Assembly (NCBI RefSeq): GCF_000374025.1
Contig: NZ_KB893194.1
Span: 1-64,000, forward strand
DNA: 64,000 nucleotides
Reading direction: 5' to 3'
From: Spirosoma panaciterrae DSM 21099
Lineage (GTDB): Bacteria > Bacteroidota > Bacteroidia > Cytophagales > Spirosomataceae
The number at the start of each line of letters is the position of its first letter. Position 1 is the stretch's first letter. Below the pieces are notes generated by a model. The model was not told the DNA's origin. It searched no databases and worked only from the letters and a program-made list of their open reading frames with translations. Both the position numbers and the translations under genes were made by a program. Of the stretch, positions 34,712 to 44,484 are shown piece by piece.

Positions 34712-36041
34712 TAAAATGTAAGATCGCCAGCGCTCCGTCTTTGCCTGCCTGTACCGCATCGACGACCTCTTTGCCGCCGTTGACACAGTCGCCCCCGGCA
34801 AAAACTCCGGGAATATTGGTCTCACAGTTGTCGTTGATGGCCAGTTTACCAGACCAGTTTGTCAGGTGGTTGGTATTCACCAGGTCTTCATAGGGTATTT
34901 GCCCGGCAGCTTTGATCACCATATCAACATCTAGGGTGATGGTTTCGCCCGTTTCGACCGGACTACGACGACCACTGGTATCTGGAACTCCCAATTCCAT
35001 AATCTGGCAAACCAGTTGCGTCACCCGGCCATTTTCGCCTAAGACCTCCTTGGGTGATGCCAGCCAGATGATGTTGCAGCCGTCCAGTTTTGCCAGGTTC
35101 AGCTCGACTTCGGTACTTGGCATTTCGGCCTGTGTCCGCCGATAAACGATCGTTACTTCTTTGGCACCCAGTCGTTTGGCCTGGGTAGCCGCATCGATGG
35201 CGGTCATACCTAAACCAATTACGGCCACTTTATCTCCAACCGGAACCGAAGGATACCCTTTCTCGCGAATGTCGTAGATGAACCGGATGGCGTCTTCGAC
35301 CCCTTCCAGTTCTTCGCCCGGAATAGCCAGATGACGTGCCACACCCACCCCAATGCCCAGGTAGACCGCATCGTAAGTAGCCTGAAGGTCTGCCAGGGTC
35401 AGATTTCGGCCCAACTCCTGCCCATAGTTGATCGTAATGCCCCCCAGTGAGGTAATGAAATTTACTTCATCCTCACAGAATTGCGGGGTGACTTTGTAGG
35501 CAGCTATGCCATAAGTCATCAAACCACCCCCTTTGCTTTCCTTTTCGTAAATCGTCACATCTACTCCTTCGCGGCTCAAAACGTGAGCACAACTCAGGCC
35601 TGCCGGTCCGGCCCCGACCACGGCTACTTTTTTGCCTGTAGATGGCTTACGCTGAAACAATGGCCACTTTTGCGCAATGGCTTTTTCGGTCGAATACCGC
35701 TGAAGGCGGGCAATCGGAATGGGGGGCTCATCGAGCAGATTATACACGCAGGCTCCCTCGCACAGTTTCTCTACGGGGCATACCTTCGAACAGCCGCCCC
35801 CCATAATATTGGCATCCAGAATCGTATAGGCCGATCCTTTAAGATTATCGGTGGTAATTTGCTTGATAAACTTTGGAATATTGATGCTCGTTGGGCAACT
35901 TTTCGTGCAGGGGGCATCATAGCAAAACAAACACCGATTGGCTTCCACCAGTGCCGCTTCACGCGTTTCGAAGGGCGGGTGAATATCGCTGAAGTTATGC
36001 TCGTACTGTTCAGTCGTAAGTCGGTTATTGAGAATGGCCAT
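34686..36041 (-). CDS. preT: Dihydropyrimidine dehydrogenase, PreT (NADH-oxidising) subunit
   Basis: GltD-like flavoprotein passing electrons from NAD(P)H to PreA. 451 aa: an N-terminal Fe-S helical domain with CLFCYDAPCTKSCPTSINIP and CSKVCPVEKLCEGAC, then FAD-binding VAVVGAGPAGLSCAHVLSRE, NAD-binding VAVIGLGMTAIDAATQAKRL, and the C-terminal GVFAGGDCVNGGKEVVDAVQ. The final residues (KSERVQE) are encoded inside the hairpin arm shared with the gap, so the C-terminus may have been remodelled by that repeat. It pairs with preA in a two-subunit enzyme. Confidence 0.93.
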   Translation of the reverse strand: MAILNNRLTTEQYEHNFSDIHPPFETREAALVEANRCLFCYDAPCTKSCPTSINIPKFIKQITTDNLKGSAYTILDANIMGGGCSKVCPVEKLCEGACVYNLLDEPPIPIARLQRYSTEKAIAQKWPLFQRKPSTGKKVAVVGAGPAGLSCAHVLSREGVDVTIYEKESKGGGLMTYGIAAYKVTPQFCEDEVNFITSLGGITINYGQELGRNLTLADLQATYDAVYLGIGVGVARHLAIPGEELEGVEDAIRFIYDIREKGYPSVPVGDKVAVIGLGMTAIDAATQAKRLGAKEVTIVYRRTQAEMPSTEVELNLAKLDGCNIIWLASPKEVLGENGRVTQLVCQIMELGVPDTSGRRSPVETGETITLDVDMVIKAAGQIPYEDLVNTNHLTNWSGKLAINDNCETNIPGVFAGGDCVNGGKEVVDAVQAGKDGALAILHFIKSERVQE

Positions 36042-36046
36042 AGATA

Positions 36047-36130
36047 AGGAGCGAGGAGTCAGGAGCGGGAAGTGGGCATTGCTGGCATGTTTTTACGTTG
36101 ATTCGTCAGCCAGTCTCACTCCTCACTCCT
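36047..36130. repeat. Intergenic hairpin, GGAGCGAGGAGT type
   Basis: AGGAGCGAGGAGT (36047-36059) pairs with ACTCCTCACTCCT (36118-36130), 12 of 13 with one G-U type mismatch and a 58-base loop that contains more partly matching purine units. It fills the gap between the ureidopropionase gene and preT. Confidence 0.7.
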
Positions 36131-36137
36131 ATTACTT

Positions 36138-37004
36138 TTACAATTCTACCAATTCCTTATAGGTTTCCGGTCTTCGATCTCTGAAGAATTGCCAGACACT
36201 GCGGACTTCGTCGATCATATCGAGGTCGAATTCAGCAATGAGCAGTTCGTCTTTATCTTCCGATGCCTGGGCGAAGATTTGACCACGGGGGTCAACGAAA
36301 TAGGATGAGCCGTAAAATCGGCCCAGGTTCCAGGGTTTTTCTTCACCCACGCGATTGATACAACCCATAAAATAGCCATTGGCAGCCGCATGGGCGGGTT
36401 GTTCCAGTTTCCAGAGGTATTGCGAAAGACCAGCCACTGTAGCCGACGGATTGTACACGATTTCGGCCCCATTCAGGCCCAGGCAACGGGCACCGTCGGG
36501 AAAATGGCGATCGTAACAGATGTACACCCCGATTTTAGCATAACGTGTCTGAAATACTGGATATCCCAGGTTGCCGGGTTTAAAGAAAAATTTCTCCCAG
36601 AAGCCTGAGGTATGGGGAATGTGGTTTTTGCGGTATTTCCCCAGGTACGTACCATCCGCATCGATGACGGCCGCCGTATTGTATAAAACACCAGCCTGTT
36701 CCTTTTCGTAGACCGGAACAATCATTACCATGTTGTACTTTTTAGCATATTCCGCCATTCGGTCAGTCGTGGGTCCCGGCACGGTTTCGGCCGATTTGTA
36801 CCAGTCGGCATTTTGACCCGGACAGAAATAAGGCGTATTGAAAATTTCCTGCAAACACAAAATCTGAACCCCTTTCTTTCCGGCTTCTTCAATGAGTGGG
36901 ATATGCTTCTGCACCATTGATTCTTTAATTTCGTCAATCGTGCCTTCGCCTTCGGTCATTGGCAGGCTCATCTGGATCAATCCCGATTTTATTGGTCGTG
37001 GCAT
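36138..37004 (-). CDS. Beta-ureidopropionase (nitrilase superfamily)
   Basis: Hydrolyses N-carbamoyl-beta-alanine (or the 2-methyl form from thymine) to beta-alanine, CO2 and ammonia. The 288-aa nitrilase fold shows the catalytic Glu in ILCLQEIFNTPYF, Lys in LGKYRKNHIPH and Cys in GVYICYDRHFPDGAR. The related N-carbamoylputrescine amidase has the same fold, but the position between preTA and the dihydropyrimidinase gene fixes the role in pyrimidine catabolism with good confidence. Confidence 0.9.
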   Translation of the reverse strand: MPRPIKSGLIQMSLPMTEGEGTIDEIKESMVQKHIPLIEEAGKKGVQILCLQEIFNTPYFCPGQNADWYKSAETVPGPTTDRMAEYAKKYNMVMIVPVYEKEQAGVLYNTAAVIDADGTYLGKYRKNHIPHTSGFWEKFFFKPGNLGYPVFQTRYAKIGVYICYDRHFPDGARCLGLNGAEIVYNPSATVAGLSQYLWKLEQPAHAAANGYFMGCINRVGEEKPWNLGRFYGSSYFVDPRGQIFAQASEDKDELLIAEFDLDMIDEVRSVWQFFRDRRPETYKELVEL

Positions 37005-37048
37005 GCGTGTATTGGATTAATTGGTTTGTGCTTGGAGCAGCGGGTATT

Positions 37049-37095
37049 GGGGGAAGGGCATAGGGTTTATCGGTTATTCCCCAAGCCCTTCCCCC
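37049..37095. repeat. Intergenic hairpin, GGGGGAAGGGC arm
   Basis: GGGGGAAGGGC (37049-37059) pairs perfectly with GCCCTTCCCCC (37085-37095), and weaker pairing continues outward (37037-37048 with 37096-37107). It lies between hydA and the ureidopropionase gene. Confidence 0.75.
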
Positions 37096-37109
37096 TCTGC
37101 CCTCTGCTT

Positions 37110-38501
37110 TTAAATCGTTCCGTTAACTTTAGTTCGTTTAATAAAATGGCCGAATCCTTTATCGATCAGGCAGGTATTCTCATCAATGGCGACCGTGCCC
37201 CGTAGGAGTACGGTTTTTACCTTGCCGGTCAGTTCCCAGCCTTCATAGCCGGAATAATCAACGTTCATGTGGTGCGTTTTAGCCGAGAGCGTATGCTTCT
37301 CTTCTGGGTCAAAAATCACCAGATCGGCATCGCTTCCAATACCTATAGTACCTTTCCGGGGAAACATCCCGAATATTTTGGCGGGGTTTGTACAGGCGAT
37401 TTCAACGTACTTGTTCAAAGTTATTTTTCCTTTGCCCACGCCCTCGCTGTACAGCAATTCCATTCGGTTCTCGATAGCCGGGTGCCCATTCGGAATCTTC
37501 GAGAAATCGTCCTTACCCATGAGCTTCTGTTCCCACATAAACGGACAGTGATCGGTTGCAACCACCTGGACTAATCCCTGATTGATTCCGGCCCACAATG
37601 CCTGCTGGTCTTTTTTCTCCCGCAAGGGCGGACTCATTACCCATTTGGCACCCTCAAAGTCCTTTTCATAGAGTGAAGCATCCAGTATGAGATATTGAAT
37701 ACAGGTTTCGGCATACACTTTCTGGTTCCGGCGGGTGGCATTGCGAACCCCATTCAACGCACCCTCGCAGGTCATATGCACAATGTAGCCGGGGCAACCT
37801 GTATAATCGGCCAGGTCCGTAAAACGACAGCTGGCTTCGGCTTCCGTCACTTCAGGCTGTGAGCGATAATGGTAAAGCGGTGACAGCTTTCCTTCCGACC
37901 GATGTTTGGCAATCAGATAGTCGATCATATCACCGTTGGTCGCATGAACGGTCACCATCCCCCCCTGCTTTTTCACCTCCTGCATCAGACCGACCATCTG
38001 GCTGTCGTTGATCATCAGGGCTCCTTTATAGGCCATGAACGTTTTAAACGAGGTAATACCTTCGTTATCAACCATATCTTTTATCTCAGCCTTCGAGTCA
38101 TCGTTGAAATCAGTGACAGCCATATGAAAGCTATAATCGCCTACGGCTGTTCCACGGGCACGGGAGTTCCAGTCGTCAAGAGCCTCTTTCAGGGAATGCC
38201 CCTGTTTCTGCAACACAAAATCAATAACCGTCGTGGTCCCTCCGAACAGGGCTGCCCGTGTTCCGGTTTCATACGTATCGCTCGAAAACGTGCCCATGAA
38301 GGGCATCGACAGATGCACATGGGGGTCTATGCCTCCCGGAAAAACGAGTTTCCCCGACGCGTCGATAACGGTATCGGCCTGAACGGGCAAATTCTTGCCA
38401 ATAGCCGAAATCGTTTCGCCCTCAATAAAAATATCGGCAACGTAATCGTCGGCCGCTGTAATTACCCGGCCGTTTTTAATGAGAATTGACATGGTATTCA
38501 T
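37110..38501 (-). CDS. hydA: Dihydropyrimidinase
   Basis: Opens the ring of dihydrouracil or dihydrothymine to the N-carbamoyl amino acid. 463 aa of the cyclic amidohydrolase family: metal-binding GGIDPHVHLSMPF, the carboxylated Lys in SFKTFMAYKGALM near residue 155, His ligands in VTVHATNGD and YIVHMTCEG, the Asp in VVATDHCPFMW, and the C-terminal beta domain with DLVIFDPE. It lies between the NCS1 transporter gene and the ureidopropionase gene. Confidence 0.95.
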   Translation of the reverse strand: MNTMSILIKNGRVITAADDYVADIFIEGETISAIGKNLPVQADTVIDASGKLVFPGGIDPHVHLSMPFMGTFSSDTYETGTRAALFGGTTTVIDFVLQKQGHSLKEALDDWNSRARGTAVGDYSFHMAVTDFNDDSKAEIKDMVDNEGITSFKTFMAYKGALMINDSQMVGLMQEVKKQGGMVTVHATNGDMIDYLIAKHRSEGKLSPLYHYRSQPEVTEAEASCRFTDLADYTGCPGYIVHMTCEGALNGVRNATRRNQKVYAETCIQYLILDASLYEKDFEGAKWVMSPPLREKKDQQALWAGINQGLVQVVATDHCPFMWEQKLMGKDDFSKIPNGHPAIENRMELLYSEGVGKGKITLNKYVEIACTNPAKIFGMFPRKGTIGIGSDADLVIFDPEEKHTLSAKTHHMNVDYSGYEGWELTGKVKTVLLRGTVAIDENTCLIDKGFGHFIKRTKVNGTI

Positions 38502-38626
38502 GTATTTACTGCTCGTGGTAACCGCAAAAGGTCACAACAAACAAACCTGTATGGTGACTCATTGGCACACCACCCTCGTCCAACAAAGATTATCTACGGC
38601 TTAGTATAGCTCCCCTTTCCGGCTGG

Positions 38627-40120
38627 TCAGCTCACGGACAATTGTGCTTCATTGACAGCGTATCGACTCCGCATTAACCCCAGGTAGACACTACCACTCA
38701 GGAAAAAGCCCACAAACCACGCGTAATTATAAATTTGGGCAATCCAGGTGGGTACACTGTCGGCAGGCATAGCGTGAATGGTAATCAGAAACCCGGGTAT
38801 AGTCGGGATAATTCCGGCCAGCAAAGCCAGAATTGCTGAGGTATTAAACCCGTTTTTGAAGCTATACATCCCACGGGCACTGTACAGATCATTCAACACC
38901 AGCTTTTGTTTCCTGAGGAAGAAATAGTCGGCAATCATAATTCCCCCAACCGGGCCAAGCAGACTCGAATACCCCACTAACCAGGTAAAAATAAACCCTG
39001 TAGGATCGGCAATCAGTTTCCAGGGAAAAATCAGAACCCCGATAACCCCAGTTATATACCCACCTTTTCGAAAGTCGATTCTGGAAGGGGCCAGATTCGC
39101 AAAATCATTGGCAGGGCTGACAATGTTGGCCGCAATATTGGTAGCTAGGGTTGAGATGGCCACCGAAATCATGGCTACACTAACCAGCAGTTTGTTATCA
39201 AACTTTCCGGCCAGAATCAGGGGGTCCCAGATGGTGGTTCCGTAAATAATCGTTGTAGCCGACGTTACTACTACCCCGATGAACGAAAACAGGGTCATGG
39301 ATGGCGGCAGTCCGATAGCCTGTCCCTGGACCTGCGCTTTCTGACTGGTAGCGTAGCGGGTAAAATCAGGAATATTCAGCGAGAGCGTTGCCCAGAAGCC
39401 CACCATTCCGGTGAGAGCCGGGAAGAAAAACGCAAAGAATGCGGACGTGTCTGCAAATTTGGACGTTTGCTGGAGGATCGGGCCGAGTCCGTTTCCGGCC
39501 GAAATAGCCCACCAGAGTAGCGCAAGGGCCGCAACCGGCAGAAAGAACGCTTTGAAAATGAGCAGTTTTTTAATGCTTTCGACGCCCAGATAGACGACAT
39601 ACATATTCAGCAGCCAGAACAACAGGAAACAAATAGCGGGGCCGGTTTGCAGACCGAATGAGGCTGGAAAGATCTGGGGCAACGTTTCCAGAGAGGGTAT
39701 CCACAACCGCAGCATCTGGTATACCGAAAAACCACCCAGCCAGGTTTGAATCCCAAACCAGCCACAGGCCACAATAGCCCGCAGCAACGCCGGAATATTA
39801 GCCCCACGGGTTCCGAAACTGGCCCGCGCCAATACCGGGAATGGAATCCCGTATTTAGCCCCCGCATGGCCGTTCAGAATCATCGGAACCAATACGATGG
39901 TATTCCCCAGAAAAATGGTCAGAATGGCCTGCCACCAGTTCATCCCCCCTTCGATGAGTGAACTGGCCATCATATACGTGGGAATGCATAAACTCATGCT
40001 GATCCACAGAGCCGCATAATTCCAGGTACTCCAGGTCCGCTTCGATGCGGGAATAGGAGCCAGATCTTCGCTATAAAGAGCCGATGATTCGCCCAGGTGG
40101 GCGTCGCTTTGTTGCTGCAT
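38627..40120 (-). CDS. NCS1-family nucleobase:cation symporter
   Basis: Inner-membrane permease of 497 aa with about 12 helices, importing a nucleobase or hydantoin with H+ or Na+. The family pattern is clear: TWSTWNYAALWISMSLCIP, GIPFPVLARASFGTRGANIP, WFGIQTWLGG, SLNIPDFTRYATSQ and GPVGGIMIADYFFLRKQ. It lies immediately upstream of hydA (126 bases), so uracil, thymine or a related base is the likely cargo. Specificity is not decided by these motifs. Confidence 0.93.
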   Translation of the reverse strand: MQQQSDAHLGESSALYSEDLAPIPASKRTWSTWNYAALWISMSLCIPTYMMASSLIEGGMNWWQAILTIFLGNTIVLVPMILNGHAGAKYGIPFPVLARASFGTRGANIPALLRAIVACGWFGIQTWLGGFSVYQMLRLWIPSLETLPQIFPASFGLQTGPAICFLLFWLLNMYVVYLGVESIKKLLIFKAFFLPVAALALLWWAISAGNGLGPILQQTSKFADTSAFFAFFFPALTGMVGFWATLSLNIPDFTRYATSQKAQVQGQAIGLPPSMTLFSFIGVVVTSATTIIYGTTIWDPLILAGKFDNKLLVSVAMISVAISTLATNIAANIVSPANDFANLAPSRIDFRKGGYITGVIGVLIFPWKLIADPTGFIFTWLVGYSSLLGPVGGIMIADYFFLRKQKLVLNDLYSARGMYSFKNGFNTSAILALLAGIIPTIPGFLITIHAMPADSVPTWIAQIYNYAWFVGFFLSGSVYLGLMRSRYAVNEAQLSVS

Positions 40121-40130
40121 TGAGTTCGTG

Positions 40131-40206
40131 TTTGTACGGGGCGGCCCCTGTCGTTTGCAGTTTTATTGCCTGGAAGCGCTAAAATGCACGGGCCGCCCCG
40201 CACAAA
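40131..40206. repeat. Intergenic hairpin with GGGGCGGCCC arm
   Basis: TTTGTACGGGGCGGCCC (40131-40147) pairs with 40190-40206 at 16 of 17 positions (one G-U type). The 42-base loop carries no gene. It lies between the NCS1 and nucleoside hydrolase genes. Confidence 0.8.
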
Positions 40207-40217
40207 CTACAAACTCT

Positions 40218-41273
40218 TTAACTTATTTTCAAGGTATCAAATACCAATTTCTTAAATCGGGCTTCATCGGCCTCTACACAAATAGTGGCATTGGGGGCCT
40301 TTTTCCAAACCCCTAATTCATCGATCGTCAGTGCTCCCAATGTCAATTCGCCACGGGTTTCGACATCCACAAAGCGTGATACTGACTGGGTTACCAGCGT
40401 CGGGTCGATGACGGCTGCCACGGTGATGGCATCGGGATGGTTGGAGCCTTTCATTTTCTGATGCTCCTTGCAATACGTCCGACGAATGCGATTGATCTTC
40501 ATGAAAAAATCCGAATACTTCGTACCGAGCGTGGCCACCTGCGCATAATCCTCGTCGGTAAAGACCGAACTTTTCACACTGACATCGAACCCAACGGTCG
40601 TAATCGGAATTCCCGATTGAAACACAATCCGGGCGGCTTCGGGATCCACCCAGGCATTATACGTCGCGCCCGGGTTGATATTTCCGTAAAACTTGTAAAA
40701 ACCGCCCATAAAGTACAGCCCTTTGACTTTTTTTGCCATTGCCGGTTCTTTCAGCAACGCCAACGCTACATTGGTCAGCGGCCCAATGGCGACAAGGGTC
40801 AGTTCGCCGGGATTGGCATTGACGAGCCGTATGATGGCATCGACAGCGTGTTCTTTTTCCGGTTTTTGTTTGGGGTCCGGAAAAAACGAATCACTCATAC
40901 CATCGCTCCCATGCACATAGGTTGCCGTGCCATGAACCTCACGGGTCAAGGGGCGGGCTGAGCCCTGATACACCGGAATCTGTCCTGACTTACCGGCTAC
41001 TTCGAGCGTATACAGTGCATTTTTAGTTTGCTGCTCAAACCCCACGTTGCCCACCGTAATGGTAATCGCTTCAACGCTCAGTTTTGGCGAACTCACCGCC
41101 ATCAACAGGGCCAGTGCATCGTCTGTAGCCGTATCGGTATCCAGTATGATTCGGGTTCGGGTGTCGGCTTTTTTTCCTTTCCCTCTGAGAGACGCAAGCG
41201 TTACGGCTGGCAAAAAGGTAGAGGCCGTACCGACCGAAAGGGCACCAATAAATTTGCGTCTTGACGTTAACAT
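40218..41273 (-). CDS. Nucleoside hydrolase, exported via a twin-arginine-like leader
   Basis: Cleaves ribonucleosides to base plus ribose. The N-terminus SRRKFIGALS followed by a hydrophobic stretch (residues 4-27) looks like a Tat leader, so the enzyme probably acts in the periplasm. The metal-binding motif near residue 45, LDTDTATDDALALLMA, varies from the usual DTDPGxDDA. Also visible: TLVAIGPLTNVALALL, NAWVDPEAARIVF, and a His-containing active-site stretch near NHPDAITVAAVIDPTLV. 351 aa. Periplasmic release of bases would feed the NCS1 permease encoded next to it. Confidence 0.88.
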   Translation of the reverse strand: MLTSRRKFIGALSVGTASTFLPAVTLASLRGKGKKADTRTRIILDTDTATDDALALLMAVSSPKLSVEAITITVGNVGFEQQTKNALYTLEVAGKSGQIPVYQGSARPLTREVHGTATYVHGSDGMSDSFFPDPKQKPEKEHAVDAIIRLVNANPGELTLVAIGPLTNVALALLKEPAMAKKVKGLYFMGGFYKFYGNINPGATYNAWVDPEAARIVFQSGIPITTVGFDVSVKSSVFTDEDYAQVATLGTKYSDFFMKINRIRRTYCKEHQKMKGSNHPDAITVAAVIDPTLVTQSVSRFVDVETRGELTLGALTIDELGVWKKAPNATICVEADEARFKKLVFDTLKIS

Positions 41274-41519
41274 GCTTAGTCGGCTCTTTTTATTTACGAA
41301 ATTTCACTTTCAGTTCACTGTTACAGACCAAAATCCCGCAAATAAGATACCAAACCAACATTTCAACGGGCCTGGCTTACCAATTTTCTTTATCAGCCAT
41401 TCGGTTTCTGCTTATTGAATGTCATTTATGGTCATTTTACAGCCATTCTGTATGCGAAGCTGTACAATGCCCATCCACGACCATCAAATGATTACGAATG
41501 ACTTATCCAGATGCCGGTT

Positions 41520-42866
41520 TTACTCAACATGCTCATCGGCAATCTGCAGTGCCTCACTGATCATAGCCAGCCCTTCATCGATCTGTTCTCTGGTTACGCA
41601 GAGCGGGGGTGCCACGAACACGTAGCTCCAGCGCACAAACGTGTACATCCCTAACTCTTTAATTTTTGCCGCTACTTTACCCATCACGGCCATTTCTTCG
41701 GGTTTGGCATTAAACGGAGCCATGGGTTGTTTCGTGGCCCGGTTTTTGACGATTTCAAAACAGCCCAGCAAACCCGTTGTTCTGAAATCGCCAATACAGG
41801 GATGCTTCTGTTTCATCCGTTCCGCCTGCTGGGCAACATATTGCCCCATGTCGGCTGCATTCTCGATCAGATTCTCGTCTTCGTAAATTTTAATCGTTTC
41901 CAGGGCAGCCGCACAACCAACCGGATGGGCATTGTAGGTCATGCCGGTTGCGAGCACGGTATCGTTGAATTTTGCCGCAATTTTATCGGTCATCATCAGG
42001 CAACCAAAAGGAATATAACCACTCGTAATCCCCTTTGCCATGGTAACCATATCGGGCACAATCCCATGATTTTCAAAACCAAACCACTTACCCGTCCGGC
42101 CAAATCCGCTCATCACCTCATCGATAATCAGCAGTATCCCGTATTTATCACAGATGGTGCGAACAGCCTTTAGATACCCTTCTGGATATTGCAGACAACC
42201 CGACGTGCCCGATTCACCCTCCAGCAGAATGGCCGCGATGTTACCCGGCCCTTCGTATCCAATGATTCGTTCGAGCTGCTCTACCGAATCGGTCAGCAGA
42301 CTGGTTTCATCATGATTCCAGCGGTACCGATAGGGAATATCGACATGGACAAAATTGGGAGCCTGCTGCGAATCGTCGGGGAGTTTACGAGGGTCCCCCC
42401 CTACCGACAGTGCCCCATACGTAGCTCCATGATAGGACTGATACCGACTAATGATTTTATGCCGCCCGGTATAGGACCGGGCCATTTTCAGAGCCGCTTC
42501 GATGGACGTGGCCCCGCAGAGGGTAAAATAAGCCTTGTTGAGATCACCAGGGCAGATTTCAGCCAGTTTCTTTCCCAGTTCGCCCCGCACTTTTGTTACA
42601 CAATAGGGCGTCACATAACTGACCTCCTGCATTTGTCGAACCACAGCCTCCGTAATCCGCTGATTGCCGTGACCGATATTGACGTTCATCAGACCAGACG
42701 AAAAGTCGATATACCGTTTATCATCGTAATCATACAGATATACCCCTTTTGCATATTTCACAGCGATTGGTGAAATACCCTGCTGTTTGCTCCAGACAAA
42801 AACGGTTGAATCGAAATTATCCTGTAGCACTTCCTCTTTTTCCGTAAGTGAGACGGTATCTAGCAT
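41520..42866 (-). CDS. Class III (omega) aminotransferase, probable beta-alanine transaminase
   Basis: PLP enzyme of 448 aa. Motifs: SGLMNVNIGHGNQRI, GATSIEAALKMARSYTGRHK, LLIIDEVMSGFGRTGKWFGF (PLP Asp) and VTMAKGITSGYIPFG with the Schiff-base Lys near residue 280. Its place between the ureidopropionase-containing cluster and the semialdehyde dehydrogenase gene suggests it moves the amino group of beta-alanine or beta-aminoisobutyrate to pyruvate or 2-oxoglutarate. The 246-base gap after it holds nothing recognised. Confidence 0.88.
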   Translation of the reverse strand: MLDTVSLTEKEEVLQDNFDSTVFVWSKQQGISPIAVKYAKGVYLYDYDDKRYIDFSSGLMNVNIGHGNQRITEAVVRQMQEVSYVTPYCVTKVRGELGKKLAEICPGDLNKAYFTLCGATSIEAALKMARSYTGRHKIISRYQSYHGATYGALSVGGDPRKLPDDSQQAPNFVHVDIPYRYRWNHDETSLLTDSVEQLERIIGYEGPGNIAAILLEGESGTSGCLQYPEGYLKAVRTICDKYGILLIIDEVMSGFGRTGKWFGFENHGIVPDMVTMAKGITSGYIPFGCLMMTDKIAAKFNDTVLATGMTYNAHPVGCAAALETIKIYEDENLIENAADMGQYVAQQAERMKQKHPCIGDFRTTGLLGCFEIVKNRATKQPMAPFNAKPEEMAVMGKVAAKIKELGMYTFVRWSYVFVAPPLCVTREQIDEGLAMISEALQIADEHVE

Positions 42867-42912
42867 AGCGTTTACGATTTACCTTTTTTTATGATTGGTT
42901 GGCCTAGATCGA

Positions 42913-44370
42913 TTAACTCATCCAGTTTATACCCGCTTCAGGGTTCCATTTGGTGGTAGTTTTCTTTAGTTTCGTCCAGAATTCGATGGAGCTTTTACCC
43001 GTAATATCACCTACTCCAAACCGACTCTCGTTCCAGCCACCAAACGAAAAGGGCTCACGCGGAACGGGGACGCCCACATTGACCCCCACCATACCCGCAC
43101 TCGCCCGGTCCATTACGTAGCGGGCCATTCCTCCATTTTGCGTGAATACAGCGGCTGCATTGCCATACGGATTTGCATTTTCGATTGCCAGGGCCTCATC
43201 GACAGTATTTGTCCGCATAATGCTGATCACAGGCCCGAATAATTCTTCCTGGGCGATCGCCATGTCGGGTCGAACATAATCGATCACCGTTGGCCCCACG
43301 TAGGTGCCCTTCTCTTTGCCTTCAACCCTCGGGTTTCGTCCATCTAGCAGCACTTTGGCACCTTGTTCTTCAGCTTCGGTGATGTACCGTTCAATTCGTT
43401 CTTTCGATGAGCGGTTTATCACAGCACCCAGGTTTTTTCCGGGTACCACTTTCTGTGCCTCTTCGCACAATTTCTCGATTATATGATCGACTGGCCCAAC
43501 CGCTACCATTGCAGAAGCTGCCATGCATCGCTGTCCGGCACAACCCGCCATAGACGCAGTAATATTCTGGGCAGTCATACCGGGTATAGCATCGGGCAGA
43601 ACAATCAGGTGGTTCTTGGCTCCTCCTAATGCCAGACATCGTTTAAAGTGGCTCGTCGCCCGTTGATATACGAGTTTGGCAATCTTTGTAGAGCCCACAA
43701 AGGATACCGCTTCGATGTCCGGATGATCGCAAATGGCATTGACCACTTCGCTGTCGCCATGCACAATATTGAACACCCCGTTGGGCAATCCGGCTTCCTG
43801 TAATAATTCGGCCAATCGGCCTACGCTCAGAGGAACTTTCTCCGACGGTTTAATAATCATACAGTTACCAAGTGCAATCGCATTGGGTATGGTCCAATTG
43901 GGCACCATACTCGGAAAGTTGAACGGTACAATGCTGGCCACTACGCCTAAAGGCACTCGTTCGGTTCGGCATTCCACTCCCCGACTCACTTCCAGAATCT
44001 CCCCTGTTACGATCTGCGGCAGCGAACAGGCAAATTCCGATAGTTCAGCCCCTTTTTCAATTTCGGCGACGGCTTCTTCATACGTTTTCCCATTTTCTTC
44101 CTGCACAAGCAGAGCCAGTTCGGTCAGATTTTTCTCCAGCAGCGCTTTATAGCGAAAAAATACCTGAACCCGTTCTTTTAGCGTGGTCCGGCTCCAGGCC
44201 GGGAAGGCCGCCTGAGCCGCCCGTACAGCCCTGTCCAGATCGCCCGCTTCCGACATAGGAACCGTTGATAGCCGGGTGCCATCTACTGGTGAAATCACTT
44301 CCAGTGTCCGATCGGTAGCCGCATCGACAAAGGCCCCATTGATGTAATTCTGAACGGGATTATACTTCAT
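42913..44370 (-). CDS. mmsA: CoA-acylating (methyl)malonate-semialdehyde dehydrogenase
   Basis: Oxidises malonate or methylmalonate semialdehyde with CoA to acetyl-CoA or propionyl-CoA, the last step of pyrimidine breakdown. 485 aa with the aldehyde-dehydrogenase motifs: YINGAFVDAATDRTLEVISP, VPFNFPSMVPNWTIPNAIAL, GSTKIAKLVYQRA, LALGGAKNHLIVLPDA, the catalytic Cys in GCAGQRCMAASAMVAVG near residue 280, and QEELFGPVISIMRT. It is the promoter-proximal gene of the minus-strand locus, opposite the Lrp regulator. Confidence 0.95.
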   Translation of the reverse strand: MKYNPVQNYINGAFVDAATDRTLEVISPVDGTRLSTVPMSEAGDLDRAVRAAQAAFPAWSRTTLKERVQVFFRYKALLEKNLTELALLVQEENGKTYEEAVAEIEKGAELSEFACSLPQIVTGEILEVSRGVECRTERVPLGVVASIVPFNFPSMVPNWTIPNAIALGNCMIIKPSEKVPLSVGRLAELLQEAGLPNGVFNIVHGDSEVVNAICDHPDIEAVSFVGSTKIAKLVYQRATSHFKRCLALGGAKNHLIVLPDAIPGMTAQNITASMAGCAGQRCMAASAMVAVGPVDHIIEKLCEEAQKVVPGKNLGAVINRSSKERIERYITEAEEQGAKVLLDGRNPRVEGKEKGTYVGPTVIDYVRPDMAIAQEELFGPVISIMRTNTVDEALAIENANPYGNAAAVFTQNGGMARYVMDRASAGMVGVNVGVPVPREPFSFGGWNESRFGVGDITGKSSIEFWTKLKKTTTKWNPEAGINWMS

Positions 44371-44484
44371 ATATCTGCCAGTGTTCTACATTTTTTATAG
44401 AAACAGAGTATGCAAACTAAAAAAAAGTTAAATACAAGTCAATTTTTAACAATATTTTTACAACCATAACTTGTCGTAAAAGGA
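44371..44484. promoter_or_regulatory. Divergent mmsA / Lrp control region
   Basis: 114 A+T-rich bases separate the starts of mmsA and the Lrp/AsnC gene. Long T- and A-runs and ATATTTTTAC-like sequences could form -7 elements on both strands, but I could not fix a promoter exactly. Lrp-type regulators commonly bind their own upstream DNA, so this is the natural operator region. Confidence 0.45.
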